Assembly: GCA_003707065.3 (NCBI GenBank)
Contig: PPXM03000004.1
Span: forward strand, 930,001-994,000
Direction: 5' to 3'
Length of the DNA: 64,000 nucleotides
From: Trigonopsis variabilis
Taxonomy: Eukaryota; Ascomycota; Trigonopsidomycetes; Trigonopsidales; Trigonopsidaceae
Shown here: piece after piece, positions 40,485 through 50,921 of the stretch
Position numbering within the stretch: the stretch's first letter is position 1
How the letters are laid out: each line of letters opens with the position of its first letter
Translations under genes and position numbers: made by a program
The notes under the pieces: generated by a model
The model's input: only the letters and a program-made list of their open reading frames with translations
What the model was told of the DNA's origin: nothing
Databases searched by the model: none

Positions 40485-42047
40485 TCACCCTCCCACACTA
40501 ACAGTCGCCATAGCTTTAATGAAAAGTTCTCTTGCCTCAGTGAGCTCGACGAATGGCATAGTCAGATCACAAATATCTAGAGCGTAGTCATTGAGCTGAA
40601 TGATTTTCTTTTGCAGTAGCGTCGTCAGAAACATACACAATAGTCGGATCTCATGACAGCTAGCTGGATGAAATGCTTCTCTTGGAAAAACCTCTTCGCC
40701 GAGTCTTGAACTTTTATCGCTATTGCCGCTTGTAGTTGCCTCTGTGGTGGCATGGGTCTCAGGCCTAGCAAATATAGTCTCGACCATATTTGGCTCCAAG
40801 CTCACAAAGGAAGCATCAATATAATCAAAAGCATCGCCTCCACCAAGCTGTTGATCCATATTAGACGGAGATAGGCGACGAGCTATATGAGCTAAGAATT
40901 TATGGATCAAGAAAGAAATTTGATCAAAAGACAGTAGATTATTCTTTAATGAATGTTCCATGAATCGAGTGATGATGTCCAGAGTAATTGAGCGAATAGA
41001 CAGACCTTCAAGGGCCAAACAAATGACATCCAGGACAGGTGGTTTTGGGCGATGATATTTTTCTGCATTTAAAAGAGAAACCAATAAGGGAAGAGCCAGA
41101 TGAGGGGCAACGAGACAAACTCGATCCAAAAAAGACAATTCATCATCCTCCAGTATAATAGTTTCAGAATTCCAATTCTTATTGCTGCGTAAAAATCCAA
41201 GTAGCGTATAGAAATCACTCGACCGCTTCCGACTATTCAACACGCCAGAGTCCAGAAGGTTGGCTAATTGTTTGATATAGGCCGAGTCTATCAATTCATT
41301 GACCACTAATAAGACTAAGATAGATATCGAGGGAATTTCTGAATAATCGTAACCCATTCTTTTGTACCACCACGGCGACGAGTACCAGGGCTGCTCAGTC
41401 TGATCTGCATATTCTAGTAAACCCTGGTCATATAGAATGTTTTTAAATACTGTAGGTGCAATAAAGTTGATGGGAAGAGCGGAAAAGCTTTGCTCATCGA
41501 TAGAAAGGCATAAGTCATATATCTCCTGAGGAGAACAACTCGCAAGACGATCTAGAGGTACTGCAGACCTATGAAACCCTTCTGAAACTGTGACTGGACT
41601 TCGTATAATAGCATTCAAAGCCAGGTTCGATATTCGCCATTGAGGATTAGAAAAATCATTCTTCCATACTTTCAATAGGCACTCTCCCATAGTTGCTTCT
41701 GGTTTATCTCTCTGGGTCAGTGAGTCAATCAGGCTCTGATTCCATAACAAACAAGGAGAATGTGTGTAGATACTGAGCCAATGAGCAAGGAAAGGGTTGT
41801 CAGAATTTGCTCCGCAGAGACGAACAAGGCAGTATTCTAAAGAAATAATTTGATAGTGCTGAACAGCCTGTAGACAGTGACAGTTTTCAAGTATAGTTGG
41901 AGGGCTCAATTCTTCGACTGTTCGCAAGAGCTCAAAGCCTTTGGACAGCCTGGATGATAGATCTTCTGAACTTATATCACAGCATAGTCTATCATATATA
42001 CTTGAGAGGGAATCATTGTAATCTGTTTCAGACCAAGATATGGCCAT
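40485..42047 (-). CDS. Uncharacterised helical protein, 520 aa
   Basis: The ATG at 42047 opens MAISWSETDYNDSLSSIYDR. The protein is almost entirely predicted helical, with repeated Leu-rich amphipathic stretches (SILVLLVVNELIDSAYIKQL, PHLALPLLVSLLNAEKY, EIRLLCMFLTTLLQKKI) suggesting an ARM/HEAT-like solenoid. A Ser/Thr-rich loop (ETHATTEATTSGNSDKSS) interrupts it near residue 440. No catalytic motif, signal peptide or membrane segment is obvious. I do not recognise the family. Length and composition make it a firm gene. Confidence 0.8.
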   Translation of the reverse strand: MAISWSETDYNDSLSSIYDRLCCDISSEDLSSRLSKGFELLRTVEELSPPTILENCHCLQAVQHYQIISLEYCLVRLCGANSDNPFLAHWLSIYTHSPCLLWNQSLIDSLTQRDKPEATMGECLLKVWKNDFSNPQWRISNLALNAIIRSPVTVSEGFHRSAVPLDRLASCSPQEIYDLCLSIDEQSFSALPINFIAPTVFKNILYDQGLLEYADQTEQPWYSSPWWYKRMGYDYSEIPSISILVLLVVNELIDSAYIKQLANLLDSGVLNSRKRSSDFYTLLGFLRSNKNWNSETIILEDDELSFLDRVCLVAPHLALPLLVSLLNAEKYHRPKPPVLDVICLALEGLSIRSITLDIITRFMEHSLKNNLLSFDQISFLIHKFLAHIARRLSPSNMDQQLGGGDAFDYIDASFVSLEPNMVETIFARPETHATTEATTSGNSDKSSRLGEEVFPREAFHPASCHEIRLLCMFLTTLLQKKIIQLNDYALDICDLTMPFVELTEARELFIKAMATVSVGG

Positions 42048-42666
42048 TCGGGATGGTCAGATAGGGATCCGTTTGTACGTAATGGGAGTAACGTCACCAG
42101 ACGTTACAACTCTTGGGCATCGTTCCTGGACTCGGCAGTCTGTTGCTTCTCTACGGAAGTAAATTGAAATCCAAGTACTGGGCTTATCTAGAAATATACA
42201 GAGTTGTGATATGTTTGGAATAGTATACATTAAGCAAAGGTGAGAGGTGATCGAATCTCATTGTCTCAAGTAGTTTTGTTTTCTGAGGATGCTTGAAAAT
42301 AGATAGATACGTAGCAGCGCACCTGCTGATCCCGATTACAGAGAGCTTAAAAGACTTGTCTTGGGTGCCTGTGGTGGATAATACCTTCATATGACTTTAA
42401 TCGCGCTATGTCCTTCTAGTCTCGTGCATAAAGAAGCTAAAAGGTTCATCCAAAGGGTTAGTCAAGACATATTCAAGGCGGCATTGAAGAAAGGGTTTTC
42501 AAAATTCATAATGAGCTAGGCCAATAGAATCGGAGCAGGAACGGATCCAATACCAAATCGAGGAACAAAGGTTTTAGAGCATAGCACCATAAGTTGCTGC
42601 GATACAAGACACGGAAAGGGAAAGACATGTGAGAAATCCAGGTAAAGGATTGAGGGGTTTGAAAGG
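42048..42666. other. Intergenic, 619 bp
   Basis: Lies between the unknown helical protein and the 3' end of the DUF202 gene. A 68-codon minus-strand ATG frame (42390-42184) is present but without recognisable features. Confidence 0.4.
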
Positions 42667-43288
42667 TTAAGTTTGAAGGTTAAATAATATGTTGGTAATT
42701 CTGGACACAGGATGTCCGGTGCCGACGACGAGAATAATAACAAAACAGGCAATTACAAGCTAGAAAAATAAGTCTCAAGATTCAGCACGAACTTACTCCG
42801 AGAGAAACGCCTGACAGGATGAGAATTGAGAGCCAAGAAACGGGATACAGGTCTCTTTGCAACAACTCACTGGTAAGAAAATATCTTCGACAACCTAAGA
42901 TAACCGTAAGAATCCCAAGACCGACAAAGGTGCACCCTAGCGGTGCAGCAAACTTATGTAGATTTGCCTGGCCATTACTTAGGCTAGAGTCATCGTCTTG
43001 ACTGCTGGGCGATATTCGGAGGAGCTGAGCCACAGCTATACCACAAGATACGCACGTTAGACTTGTTCGAACCCAAGCAAGAAACGTTCGTTCATTAGCT
43101 AGATGGTCCCGGGCAACGGCACCGGAGTTTTTCAGTTTCCTGGATGCGATTGAAAATATCCAAGGAATTTGGTCCACTTGCTCTATTTCTCCCTGGGCTC
43201 GAGCAGGACTTTGCTGGGTAGAAGCTGTTGTATCTGTCATATAATGGCTGTCGCCTGATTGTCTTGGAGGAGGAACTGGGTGGAGCAT
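42667..43288 (-). CDS. DUF202 (YidH-like) three-helix membrane protein
   Basis: A 194-residue protein from exons 43288-42797 and 42759-42667, split by a 37-nt intron. The hydrophilic N-terminus (about 55 residues) leads into the DUF202 hallmark VARDHLANERTFLAWVRTSL, then helix 1 (GIAVAQLL), helix 2 (PLGCTFVGLGILTVILGC) and helix 3, which spans the splice junction (LSILILSGVSLG + LVIACFVIILVVG). DUF202 is the same small membrane module found at the C-terminus of VTC proteins; stand-alone fungal members have no firmly assigned role known to me. Without the second exon the third helix is cut short. It is head-to-head with EFM7. Confidence 0.88.
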
Positions 43289-43855
43289 CTATTTGCTTTG
43301 TCTGGCCAAGTCGTGCTGTTAACTTCGGATTAGATCATTCCCAGTGATCAACCCGGTCGACATCGACCTCGGCCATCTTAGACTTTCAACACGCGACTTT
43401 CTTAGCAAACGAAGTACAATGACCCCATGGAAACATTTGAATGAATTTCAGAAGGGATAGTAATGACCTATACTTAAGTATGCCAGAGATGCATATAAAC
43501 TTATGCCTAGAAAGTATACAAGCAGGCTTTAATGGAGCAACAAATGATAAGAGCAGCCTATTCAGAACTTTCACTGTGTTGTGATCTAAAATTTGCAATT
43601 TGATAGTCGGCGCGAAAGTAGAAAGAAAGTCTTAAGGTTCTTCAGCGAGTAGACTGGAAAAACATTTGACAAATAAACTACTACAATTGTAATTCTACAA
43701 AAGCGACAGACTCTCTTTTATGTCTATCTACTTAAGGCCCAGGTAGAATGGTAAGATAGAAAGGGATTCATTTAGTGCGGGCATTCTGTTGACTGACTGC
43801 TTGTTGCCCTTGTAGCGAGTTGTGTTACGATACGAAAATAAATTTCCAGACAAGG
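43289..43855. other. Divergent intergenic region, 567 bp (DUF202 / EFM7)
   Basis: Shared promoter region of two divergent genes. No supported ORF or repeat. Confidence 0.45.
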
Positions 43856-44653
43856 ATGGATGAGGATTTAGGATTGGATCGAGTGTTCAGCGAGCCTGAA
43901 GATTATAAAAGGAAAGAAATAGAACCAACTTTTGATCGATACAAGCGTCAAGAAGAATGTGTGGCTCCGGGCCAGAGCCAGGAATTGGTGGTTCGACTTG
44001 TTGGAGGTAAATCTCCATTATGGGGCCACTTACTCTGGAACGCTGGCAAAGCCACAGCCAATTATATAGATCTTCATGGAAAAGAGTTGTGTGGAGGAGG
44101 AACTGTGTTGGAACTGGGAGCTGGAGCGGGATTACCAAGTTTTGTTTCCGCTTACTATGCCAGAAATGTGGTTATCACTGACTATCCCGATCCTGACTTG
44201 ATTGAAAACTTGACATATAATAAAGAACACGTAAAGTTATATACGGGAGAAGCTGAATCGGGCGCTCTAGGCACTCACGTGGATGTCGCTGGATATATTT
44301 GGGGCTCCGATGCGACCGAGATTCTCTCGTTCATCAGATCAGATAATCCAGAGCGATTGTTTGACTTTATTATCTTGTCAGATGTGGTCTTTAATCATTC
44401 CGAACACGAGAAGCTACTCAAGACATGTCAAACTTGTTTGGATCCTCATGGACAGGTCCTGGTCGTCTTTTCACCCCACCGACCATCTTTGTATCACAAA
44501 GACCTCGAATTCTTCCTTTCCGCTCCGTCGTTTGGATTCGCTGTGAAGGAACTTTTTGCTGAGAAGTGGAAACCAATGTTTGACGAAGACGAGGAAACAA
44601 AGGATTTAAGGTCGATGGTTTTTGGCTACTTGTTGACAAAGAACGAACAATAG
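43856..44653 (+). CDS. EFM7: EFM7/NNT1 protein N-terminal and lysine methyltransferase of eEF1A
   Basis: A 265-residue class I SAM-dependent methyltransferase (methyltransferase family 16) that in yeast methylates the N-terminal Gly and adjacent Lys of translation factor eEF1A. The start is the ATG at 43856 (MDEDLGLDRVFSEPEDY). Family landmarks are KSPLWGHLLWNAGKATANYI, the SAM-binding motif I VLELGAGAGLPS, ITDYPDPDLIENL after the second strand, IILSDVVFNHSEHEKLL (motif IV region) and VVFSPHRPSLYHKDLEFF. This order closely follows yeast Nnt1. Cytosolic, single exon. Confidence 0.93.
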   Translation: MDEDLGLDRVFSEPEDYKRKEIEPTFDRYKRQEECVAPGQSQELVVRLVGGKSPLWGHLLWNAGKATANYIDLHGKELCGGGTVLELGAGAGLPSFVSAYYARNVVITDYPDPDLIENLTYNKEHVKLYTGEAESGALGTHVDVAGYIWGSDATEILSFIRSDNPERLFDFIILSDVVFNHSEHEKLLKTCQTCLDPHGQVLVVFSPHRPSLYHKDLEFFLSAPSFGFAVKELFAEKWKPMFDEDEETKDLRSMVFGYLLTKNEQ

Positions 44654-46196
44654 GTGAAGACCTATTCTCGGGTTACCACGGGTCGACCCTAAGGTGAACC
44701 ACCAGTTTTCGGCTTACGTGGGGTTGAGGAGAATCATGTGAAAGCCGTGCCACGCACCTTTGGGTCTAATTGCGATGAGCATTGGTAGTGTAATGCGTAT
44801 CCAAAATAGTGGGAACTCTCAAGTCCTGCAAGGATGTGACTTGGTGGACAAAAAAGGTCGATTTGCCATTTTTGGAGATAGGAACTCGGAAAAAGGCTGG
44901 AGATGATTGGTTCTACACCGAAAGCCGTTGCCATCACAGCCTGGTCAAGATATTTTTCTCGAGGTCGAAGTTATAAAATGTGGTATTCTATATCGTAAGC
45001 CGGAGACGAAAGAAATCGGAAATGATTAAGAGAAAAAATATATATAGTGAGAGCAATGATTTCAGTTTTGAAAAACCAATTGATCGAGATTTTGACAGTA
45101 AAGGCCGATATAAACGATTGTACGGCGCTTTGACGGCGGGTCACATCCGTCTGATGCGAGAATACGATATGTCAGGTCGCCTCGTCGACTTTGTGATAAA
45201 TCATTCATTTCGTCAGCCATTGATACGCAGACCTTTAAGCGAGCAGAAGAAAACATCTTCCTAGGAAACATAGACCAGGGTCTGGCTCGCTGCATCTTGA
45301 CCTAAAGGGGAAAAAACTCTACTTGTCGGCCCATCATATGGAGCTAGTATGGTTGGTATCGTGCGGCTGCAACTCCATTGCTACACATAAGGTCTGAGCC
45401 GATTAATTGGACAGCATCGCGTGCGCTAGATGATGCATGGGATGTCCGTCAATAATCACCTGAGACGGCAGGTTTTGGTTGACGGAACCTAAGATGAGCT
45501 GAGATGAGCTACTTCCGAATAAGGAAGAAATCGGAATGATGATAAACCCTAGGTCTACGACTCGAGTCATTCAGGAATGTAACGCGGGATAGGAACTTCA
45601 TTAACCCAAAAGGGAAGGATCGATGCCCCAATCCTCGGAAGGGCTGTAGCCGGTCACGTGCCGGGAAAAACCAGGGATGGCCTAAAGAGAAAGTAGTAAA
45701 TTACAATGTGAAAGAAAGAATCGACAAGATTGGAATAAATCAATCTCGAATCAATTAATCTAGAACTAAGAGTAATTAATCAATATAGTTGTTTGACTGG
45801 GATGGTCGGTCGCCATTTCCTGCATGATCTGGCCGCAAAACTGAAAAAAGAGTTACTAGAGTAATTGACCATAGTGACAGCCAGTATGGACTCAATCAAT
45901 AATAACAAAGAATAGAGTACTAAGCCTAAGCATCTAATAAAGGTCGCAGTGCATTTCCCAAAGAGGAGCCGGAAATAAATAAGTAAGTCCGCCCGCGGCG
46001 AGATGCTGGCGAAAACTTACGATCAGCATTGTCCTCCAAAGATTTAGTCAGGCTAAGGTAAACCTAGGACTAAGGCCCGAGCTGACACTAACCCATCCAT
46101 CTTTTTTTTTCCTCGCACTCGAGTCAAACAAGTACTTGACTTCTGCAAAGTTGATAGAGTTGAAGTAGTAATCGATTAAAAGAAGATCAAGACAAG
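44654..46196. other. Intergenic, about 1.5 kb, possibly with an unresolved spliced gene
   Basis: An 80-codon plus-strand frame (45022-45264, from the ATG of MIKRKNIYSESNDF) has no family match. On the minus strand between about 46070 and 45780 there are good splice-like signals. A donor GATC|GTAAGT follows LTKSLEDNAD-coding sequence, and a strong acceptor (TAGTAAC then CTTTTTTCAG) precedes a short open exon. The gene could not be completed. Confidence 0.35.
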
Positions 46197-46906
46197 ATGC
46201 CTAGGAATCCAAGCTCATGGGATCCTCATGATGATTTACTATTGAGACACTTGAAAGAAGAGCGGAAAATGGGATGGAAGGAGATTGCGCTTCACTGTAA
46301 GTTGTTGCTTGTGAGCTTTGAATAAGTCGGGCTAATATGTTTTCAGTTCCTAATCGCACTCCAAATGCCTGTCAGTTTCGTTGGAGACGTCTCATGTCTG
46401 GATCTCTACGAATCAAATCGAGTTCGACCACCCCTGCAATTTCTACGCCATCCTTAACTTCTTCGTCTTCGTCATCGTCTTCGCCTGAGATTGATTCTTC
46501 TCATTGTCAATCTCCTCTCTCGGCGGCCAATGAGGATCCTTCTAAAAAGGAGTGGACCGAGGCGGAAGATGAGCTGGTCATGCGTCGAGACTTACGCTTT
46601 GAAGAGTTGAACGTCTTATTATTAGGTCGATCCGAACCCGAGATTTGGGATCGAATCACTTGTCTGGGAAACAAAAAAACTGGCCACCCTACCATCCTTC
46701 CTCCTCTCTCCTGCTTAAATCCGTCCAAGCGATTCAAACCTTGCCATGAGCTGGATTCTCATCCCTCCCATTCCACTTCTTTACCTCCGTTGAACTCCAT
46801 GCCCGGATTTAATGATCCTTTGCCAAGTACAAAGGCTCGTTTTGTCAACGGCAAGGTCATCCTACCCCCGTTGGCTACAACCCTGGGACCCTTACTACAA
46901 AACTAA
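46197..46906 (+). CDS. Myb/SANT-like DNA-binding protein
   Basis: A 219-residue protein from exons 46197-46296 and 46347-46906, with a 50-nt intron that splits the Myb helix 2-3 turn. The joined N-terminus gives SSWDPHDDLLLRHLKEERKM, then GWKEIALHFPNRTPNACQFRWRRL, a canonical SANT repeat with the spaced aromatic residues and a basic recognition helix. A Ser-rich linker follows. A second, divergent repeat is EWTEAEDELVMRRDLRFEEL ... GRSEPEIWDRI. The C-terminal ~80 residues are Pro-rich with a repeated LPPL motif (ILPPLS, SLPPLN, ILPPLA). A nuclear transcription or chromatin factor is likely. The target is unknown. Confidence 0.88.
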
Positions 46907-48014
46907 TCCGATCTTTTTCCTTTAGTGGTGGTTAATTTCTTTTATAAATTTCTTTTAGAGAAAAAAATTCTTCCCGCTGTGCGGAAAAAGTTTGTTTTGG
47001 TGTTTGGCTGTACTTAGAGAGAAATACTCCGTGGTGGTTCTTGTTGATCTTGCCCCTTGGTCGTAGACGCAATCCTTCCCTTTCTGTCCTCTCTTTTTCA
47101 TTCGTCCTTGTTCCTTTTCTGACTATTGGCCTTCTCACTTGGGCCTCGTATCCAACGCTCGATTAGGTTGTTCTTGCTTCGTCCCTGGCACCTAATATCT
47201 TTCGGCCCGGGTTTTGGCATTTTGACGCTTCTTAGAGACGCTCACTTGGACTTGTGGTTTTCGGGCACAAGGCATGACAATTAGTTCATCTTACTGACCA
47301 ATTACTAATTCTTTCCTTTGTGCTTATTTCCATATCGCGCTCTTTTCCTTTTAGCCCACCGTCCGAACTTTCTCCGTATCTTCCCACTCTAAGCCGTCTC
47401 CCTGGTCTTATGTCCTTGCCTATTCAGGTTAGCCTCTTCTCCTAAACGGTCTTCACTATTAGTCAATCTGGCCACCGATGCCCATCGTTTTAGTTCGGGC
47501 TCATCATTGCCTTTACTCTCGCCATATCCCCAACCTTGTTTGATCCAAGGCCCATTTCTTACGTTCTTACTCCCACTGTTGTTTATTGCCTTATCTCCTT
47601 TTAGCTCTCTCCAACGCCATGCACCGTCTAATAAGTCTACGTGATACAGGTACCTTTTTGGACTCATCCTTATGTCCTCGGCCACCATTCGTGCGTTTTG
47701 CGTTCGTCGTCCTAATCTTTACCTCCTTCATATCATCTTTTGGCCCCTGGTTCTCTTTCTCCGGGCTCCGGCAGATCATCGAGCGATCCAAACTCTTGGC
47801 ACTGCTTCTAGCCCTCGGAGACACGTAATTGGCCCTACCTCTACCCGATTTGCGATCCAGGCACGATCAAGACGACTACTTTGGCAGATCTACATTTTCA
47901 CTACGTCAACATGACTCAGCCAAGCAATAGATTTCTCGGACCCCTTTACCTTCCCAATAGTCCCTCCATCATAACAAGAAGGGACGATGCAGTCAATGCA
48001 ACAGAGCAATGACT
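46907..48014. other. Intergenic, about 1.1 kb, pyrimidine-rich on the plus strand
   Basis: This is the convergent 3' flank of the Myb gene and PAB1. The plus strand is strongly C/T-rich through about 47060-47760, which leaves several hydrophobic frames open by composition alone. I could not support a gene. Confidence 0.4.
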
Positions 48015-50150
48015 CTACTCGGCAGCGGCAGTAGTAGCGGCAGTAGTAGCAGTTGCAGCAGCAGGAGTAGCAGGCGCGGCTGCCTCTTCACCAGCATCCT
48101 CACCAGTAGGAGCTTCATCTCCAGTCTTTTGTTTAAGATAATCTTGATACGCCTTCACCGCCTCTTGAACCCTCAATTGTAAGGTGTTGTCATCATCCAA
48201 CAATTCCAACAACTCAGAGTTGTCCATCTCCAATAACATTCCGGTGACCTTACCGGCTAGCTCAGGCTGTATAGTGGCTACCTTAGGATAGAGAGCCTCT
48301 CCAAGAATTTGCTTCTGTAGCTCAGGAGGAGCGTTGGCCAAAGTAGCAGCAACACGCTGGCTATCCTCTTGAGGGCCAGCTCCATTAGCACGACGAGGAC
48401 CACCTCTGACAACATTAGGCTGTTGTTGAGCGGCGGGAGGAATGCCGCTGGCTCCCACGAAGTTTCCACGACCAGGTCGACCTTGTTGAGCAGGAATATA
48501 GCCATTGTAACCCATCGGAGGAACTCCGTACATCTGGACAGGTTGGCCATTAGGAGGCATTCCACCTCGACCAGGCCATTGCTGCTGATGAGACATGCCA
48601 AGATTAGGGCGACCAGGAATGGCAGCGCCTTGAGGCATCATCAACTGGGCATTGCCACCAGGGAAAGGCATGCCTCGAGCACCAGGTACGGCAGGGGCGA
48701 AGCCAGGTTGTTGGCCGGGACCGTAGAAGATAGGAGCAGGAAGATACTGACCAGGGATACCAGTAGCAGCGGCTTGCTGTTGAAGACGTAGCTGTTGACG
48801 GGCGTGCATCTGCTGTTCTAATTGAGATTTTCGGACATCCTTGCGTTGAGCGAGCGCAACATAAAGAGGTTTGCCACGGACCATCCGTTGGTTCATCTCA
48901 GTAACAGCCTTAGTAGCCTCGTCAGGAGAAGAAAAGCAAACAAAACCAAATCCCTTCGATTTACCGTTATCGTCGGTCATGACCTTAGCTGATGTGATGG
49001 TGCCGAACTCAGCAAACTCCGCACGAAGACCTTCGTCATCGACATCATCTGACAAGTTCTTTATGTAGAGATTGACACCCTGATATTTCTGGATCTTCTC
49101 AATTCGAGCTTGCTCGTACTGCTTGCGAAGTTCTTCTTCTCTCTCATACTTCTTCTGAGCCCGACCCACGTACAGCTTCTTACCAGAAATTTCTTTATCA
49201 TTCATCTCTTCCACGGCTTTGACGGCGTCCTCGTGTCTTTCGTAGTTAACAAAGCCAAATCCACGAGTCTTTCCTTCTTCATCACGAGCAACAGAGAACG
49301 ACGTGATGGGACCGTAGCTGCCAAAGATCTCCTCGAATTTCTCGTCGGTGATATCGCCTTCGAGGTTTTTGACATAAATATTCGTATAGTTAGCCTTCAT
49401 TTCTTCAAATTTAGATTGACGGTCTTTCTTAGCAATATGATGACCGACGTAAACCTTCTTGTCATTGAGTAACATGCCATTGACGTGTTTGATGGCATTT
49501 TCGGCGGCATCCGAAGTTTCATAGTGAACAAATCCATAACCGCGGCTCTGACCGTACTCATCAGTGGCGACCTTACAGGATAGGATATTTCCAAAGGCAG
49601 AGAAAGTATCATGCAAGGCCTTATTGTCGATAGCAACGTCCAGATTCTTAATAAAGACATTTCCAGCACCAGTACGACGCAAAGAAGGATCACGCTGGGA
49701 CCACATGATTCGGCAAGGACGGCCTTTGATCAGGGTATAGTTAAATTCCTCTAATGCACGTTCCCCATCAGCAACGGTATGATAATTAACGTAAGCATAT
49801 CCCAAGGATCGTCGAGTGACAGCATCTCGACAAACTCGAATCGAAGCAACAGGACCAATTTGAGAGAATAACTCGAACAACATGGCTTCAGTGATAGAAG
49901 GATCTAATTCACCAACATATAATGATGCATTGTGACCACTGCCTGCGTTCTCAGCTGCGCCAGATGCATTTTCCTCGCCCTCTTCTGTCTTGGGAGGCTC
50001 ACTAGCTGTGGTCTCTCCACCAGCACTAGCGCCTTCCTCAACTGCTTGAACAGCTCCTTCCTTATTATCTTGTTGCTTAGCCTCGGCTTTCTCACCAAGG
50101 TTCAACTCCTCAAAAGCCTTCTCGGCAGCTTGAACATTATTCTCACTCAT
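48015..50150 (-). CDS. PAB1: Poly(A)-binding protein, cytoplasmic and nuclear
   Basis: A 711-residue protein that coats mRNA poly(A) tails and links them to eIF4G and to deadenylation. The ATG at 50150 ([16 protein letters not shown]) gives the fungal acidic N-terminus. Four RRMs follow, each with clear RNP motifs: [51 protein letters not shown] and [19 protein letters not shown] Pro/Gly/Gln-rich linker leads to the C-terminal MLLE domain ([17 protein letters not shown] ... [20 protein letters not shown]). An Ala/Thr-rich tail ends the protein. It is a single exon with family-typical length. The upstream leader is A-rich. Confidence 0.97.
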   Translation of the reverse strand: MSENNVQAAEKAFEELNLGEKAEAKQQDNKEGAVQAVEEGASAGGETTASEPPKTEEGEENASGAAENAGSGHNASLYVGELDPSITEAMLFELFSQIGPVASIRVCRDAVTRRSLGYAYVNYHTVADGERALEEFNYTLIKGRPCRIMWSQRDPSLRRTGAGNVFIKNLDVAIDNKALHDTFSAFGNILSCKVATDEYGQSRGYGFVHYETSDAAENAIKHVNGMLLNDKKVYVGHHIAKKDRQSKFEEMKANYTNIYVKNLEGDITDEKFEEIFGSYGPITSFSVARDEEGKTRGFGFVNYERHEDAVKAVEEMNDKEISGKKLYVGRAQKKYEREEELRKQYEQARIEKIQKYQGVNLYIKNLSDDVDDEGLRAEFAEFGTITSAKVMTDDNGKSKGFGFVCFSSPDEATKAVTEMNQRMVRGKPLYVALAQRKDVRKSQLEQQMHARQQLRLQQQAAATGIPGQYLPAPIFYGPGQQPGFAPAVPGARGMPFPGGNAQLMMPQGAAIPGRPNLGMSHQQQWPGRGGMPPNGQPVQMYGVPPMGYNGYIPAQQGRPGRGNFVGASGIPPAAQQQPNVVRGGPRRANGAGPQEDSQRVAATLANAPPELQKQILGEALYPKVATIQPELAGKVTGMLLEMDNSELLELLDDDNTLQLRVQEAVKAYQDYLKQKTGDEAPTGEDAGEEAAAPATPAAATATTAATTAAAE

Positions 50151-50290
50151 TGTTTCCAGGTTGTAGACCTTATTCAAAGATTTTATAATATATATAAAAA
50201 TGGGTTTTATTGATTTTTGAAATTTTTATCCTGATTTTTTTCTGGATTTTTTTTCAACTTTTGTAGAAGGAAAAAATTTTTTTGAATTCT
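50151..50290 (-). promoter_or_regulatory. A-rich leader of PAB1 (possible autoregulatory element)
   Basis: On the coding strand the ~140 bp before the start are rich in A runs (six to eight A at several points, mixed with T). In animals, PABP binds an A-rich tract in its own 5' UTR to repress translation. The composition is seen. Its inclusion in the mRNA and the regulation are inferred. Confidence 0.35.
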
Positions 50291-50921
50291 GTTGCCCAAC
50301 TAGCGGCTTATGTCCCCCAATTATTTTACACTTATGCATCGTCTCTATAAATTTATGTCGCTTTATGCATTTGCCTCTTTAGGTTACTTAATTTCCCAAC
50401 ACAAAGCGCTTATATTAATTAATAAACTACGGTCTCATCGACGACGCGTCTTCACGTCTTTGGGCTGCAAGTCATTGAAAGCTTTAAGGCGATTTCTAGT
50501 ATACATTTTTATAATGCCAGTTTTTTCTTATGCACATTATCTTCAACGAATGCGCCTGATGTGAGCCACAAGCCAAGTCAGAAGTTAGTTAGAGAATAAC
50601 GTGCCTTATTATGCCACAAGTGATCGAGATGTGAGTGTCTTTGATTTACTTTGTATTATGAGACTTCTTTATACCTTCAGTTCGGATATTTTTTGTCTTT
50701 CATTCAAGTCAGTCCTCAGGGTGCATTATTCTGAGGATTGAGGTAGCTACTAACCCCCATGCTATCGCAATACTAGCATGCACCAATGATCCCCGAGTTA
50801 TGCCATGGACGTCCTCATAAAGACTCCGATTCATCAAGTCTACATAATATCGTACACGTTATTATCGTATTTTTCCTTAGAACGCCCAGATCTCCCAAAG
50901 TTTCTAGACCTCTATCAATCT
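50291..50921. other. Intergenic, about 630 bp
   Basis: Lies between the PAB1 promoter and the 3' end of the HECT gene. The plus-strand frame at 50310-50564 has an ATG but no recognisable features. Confidence 0.45.

Noticed and set aside
47389-47914. Several overlapping frames on both strands between the Myb gene and PAB1, one with a FVVLIF..SSFGPW segment loosely like ALG6/ALG8
   Set aside because: The C/T-rich plus strand opens hydrophobic frames by composition, and the resemblance does not continue past about 30 residues.
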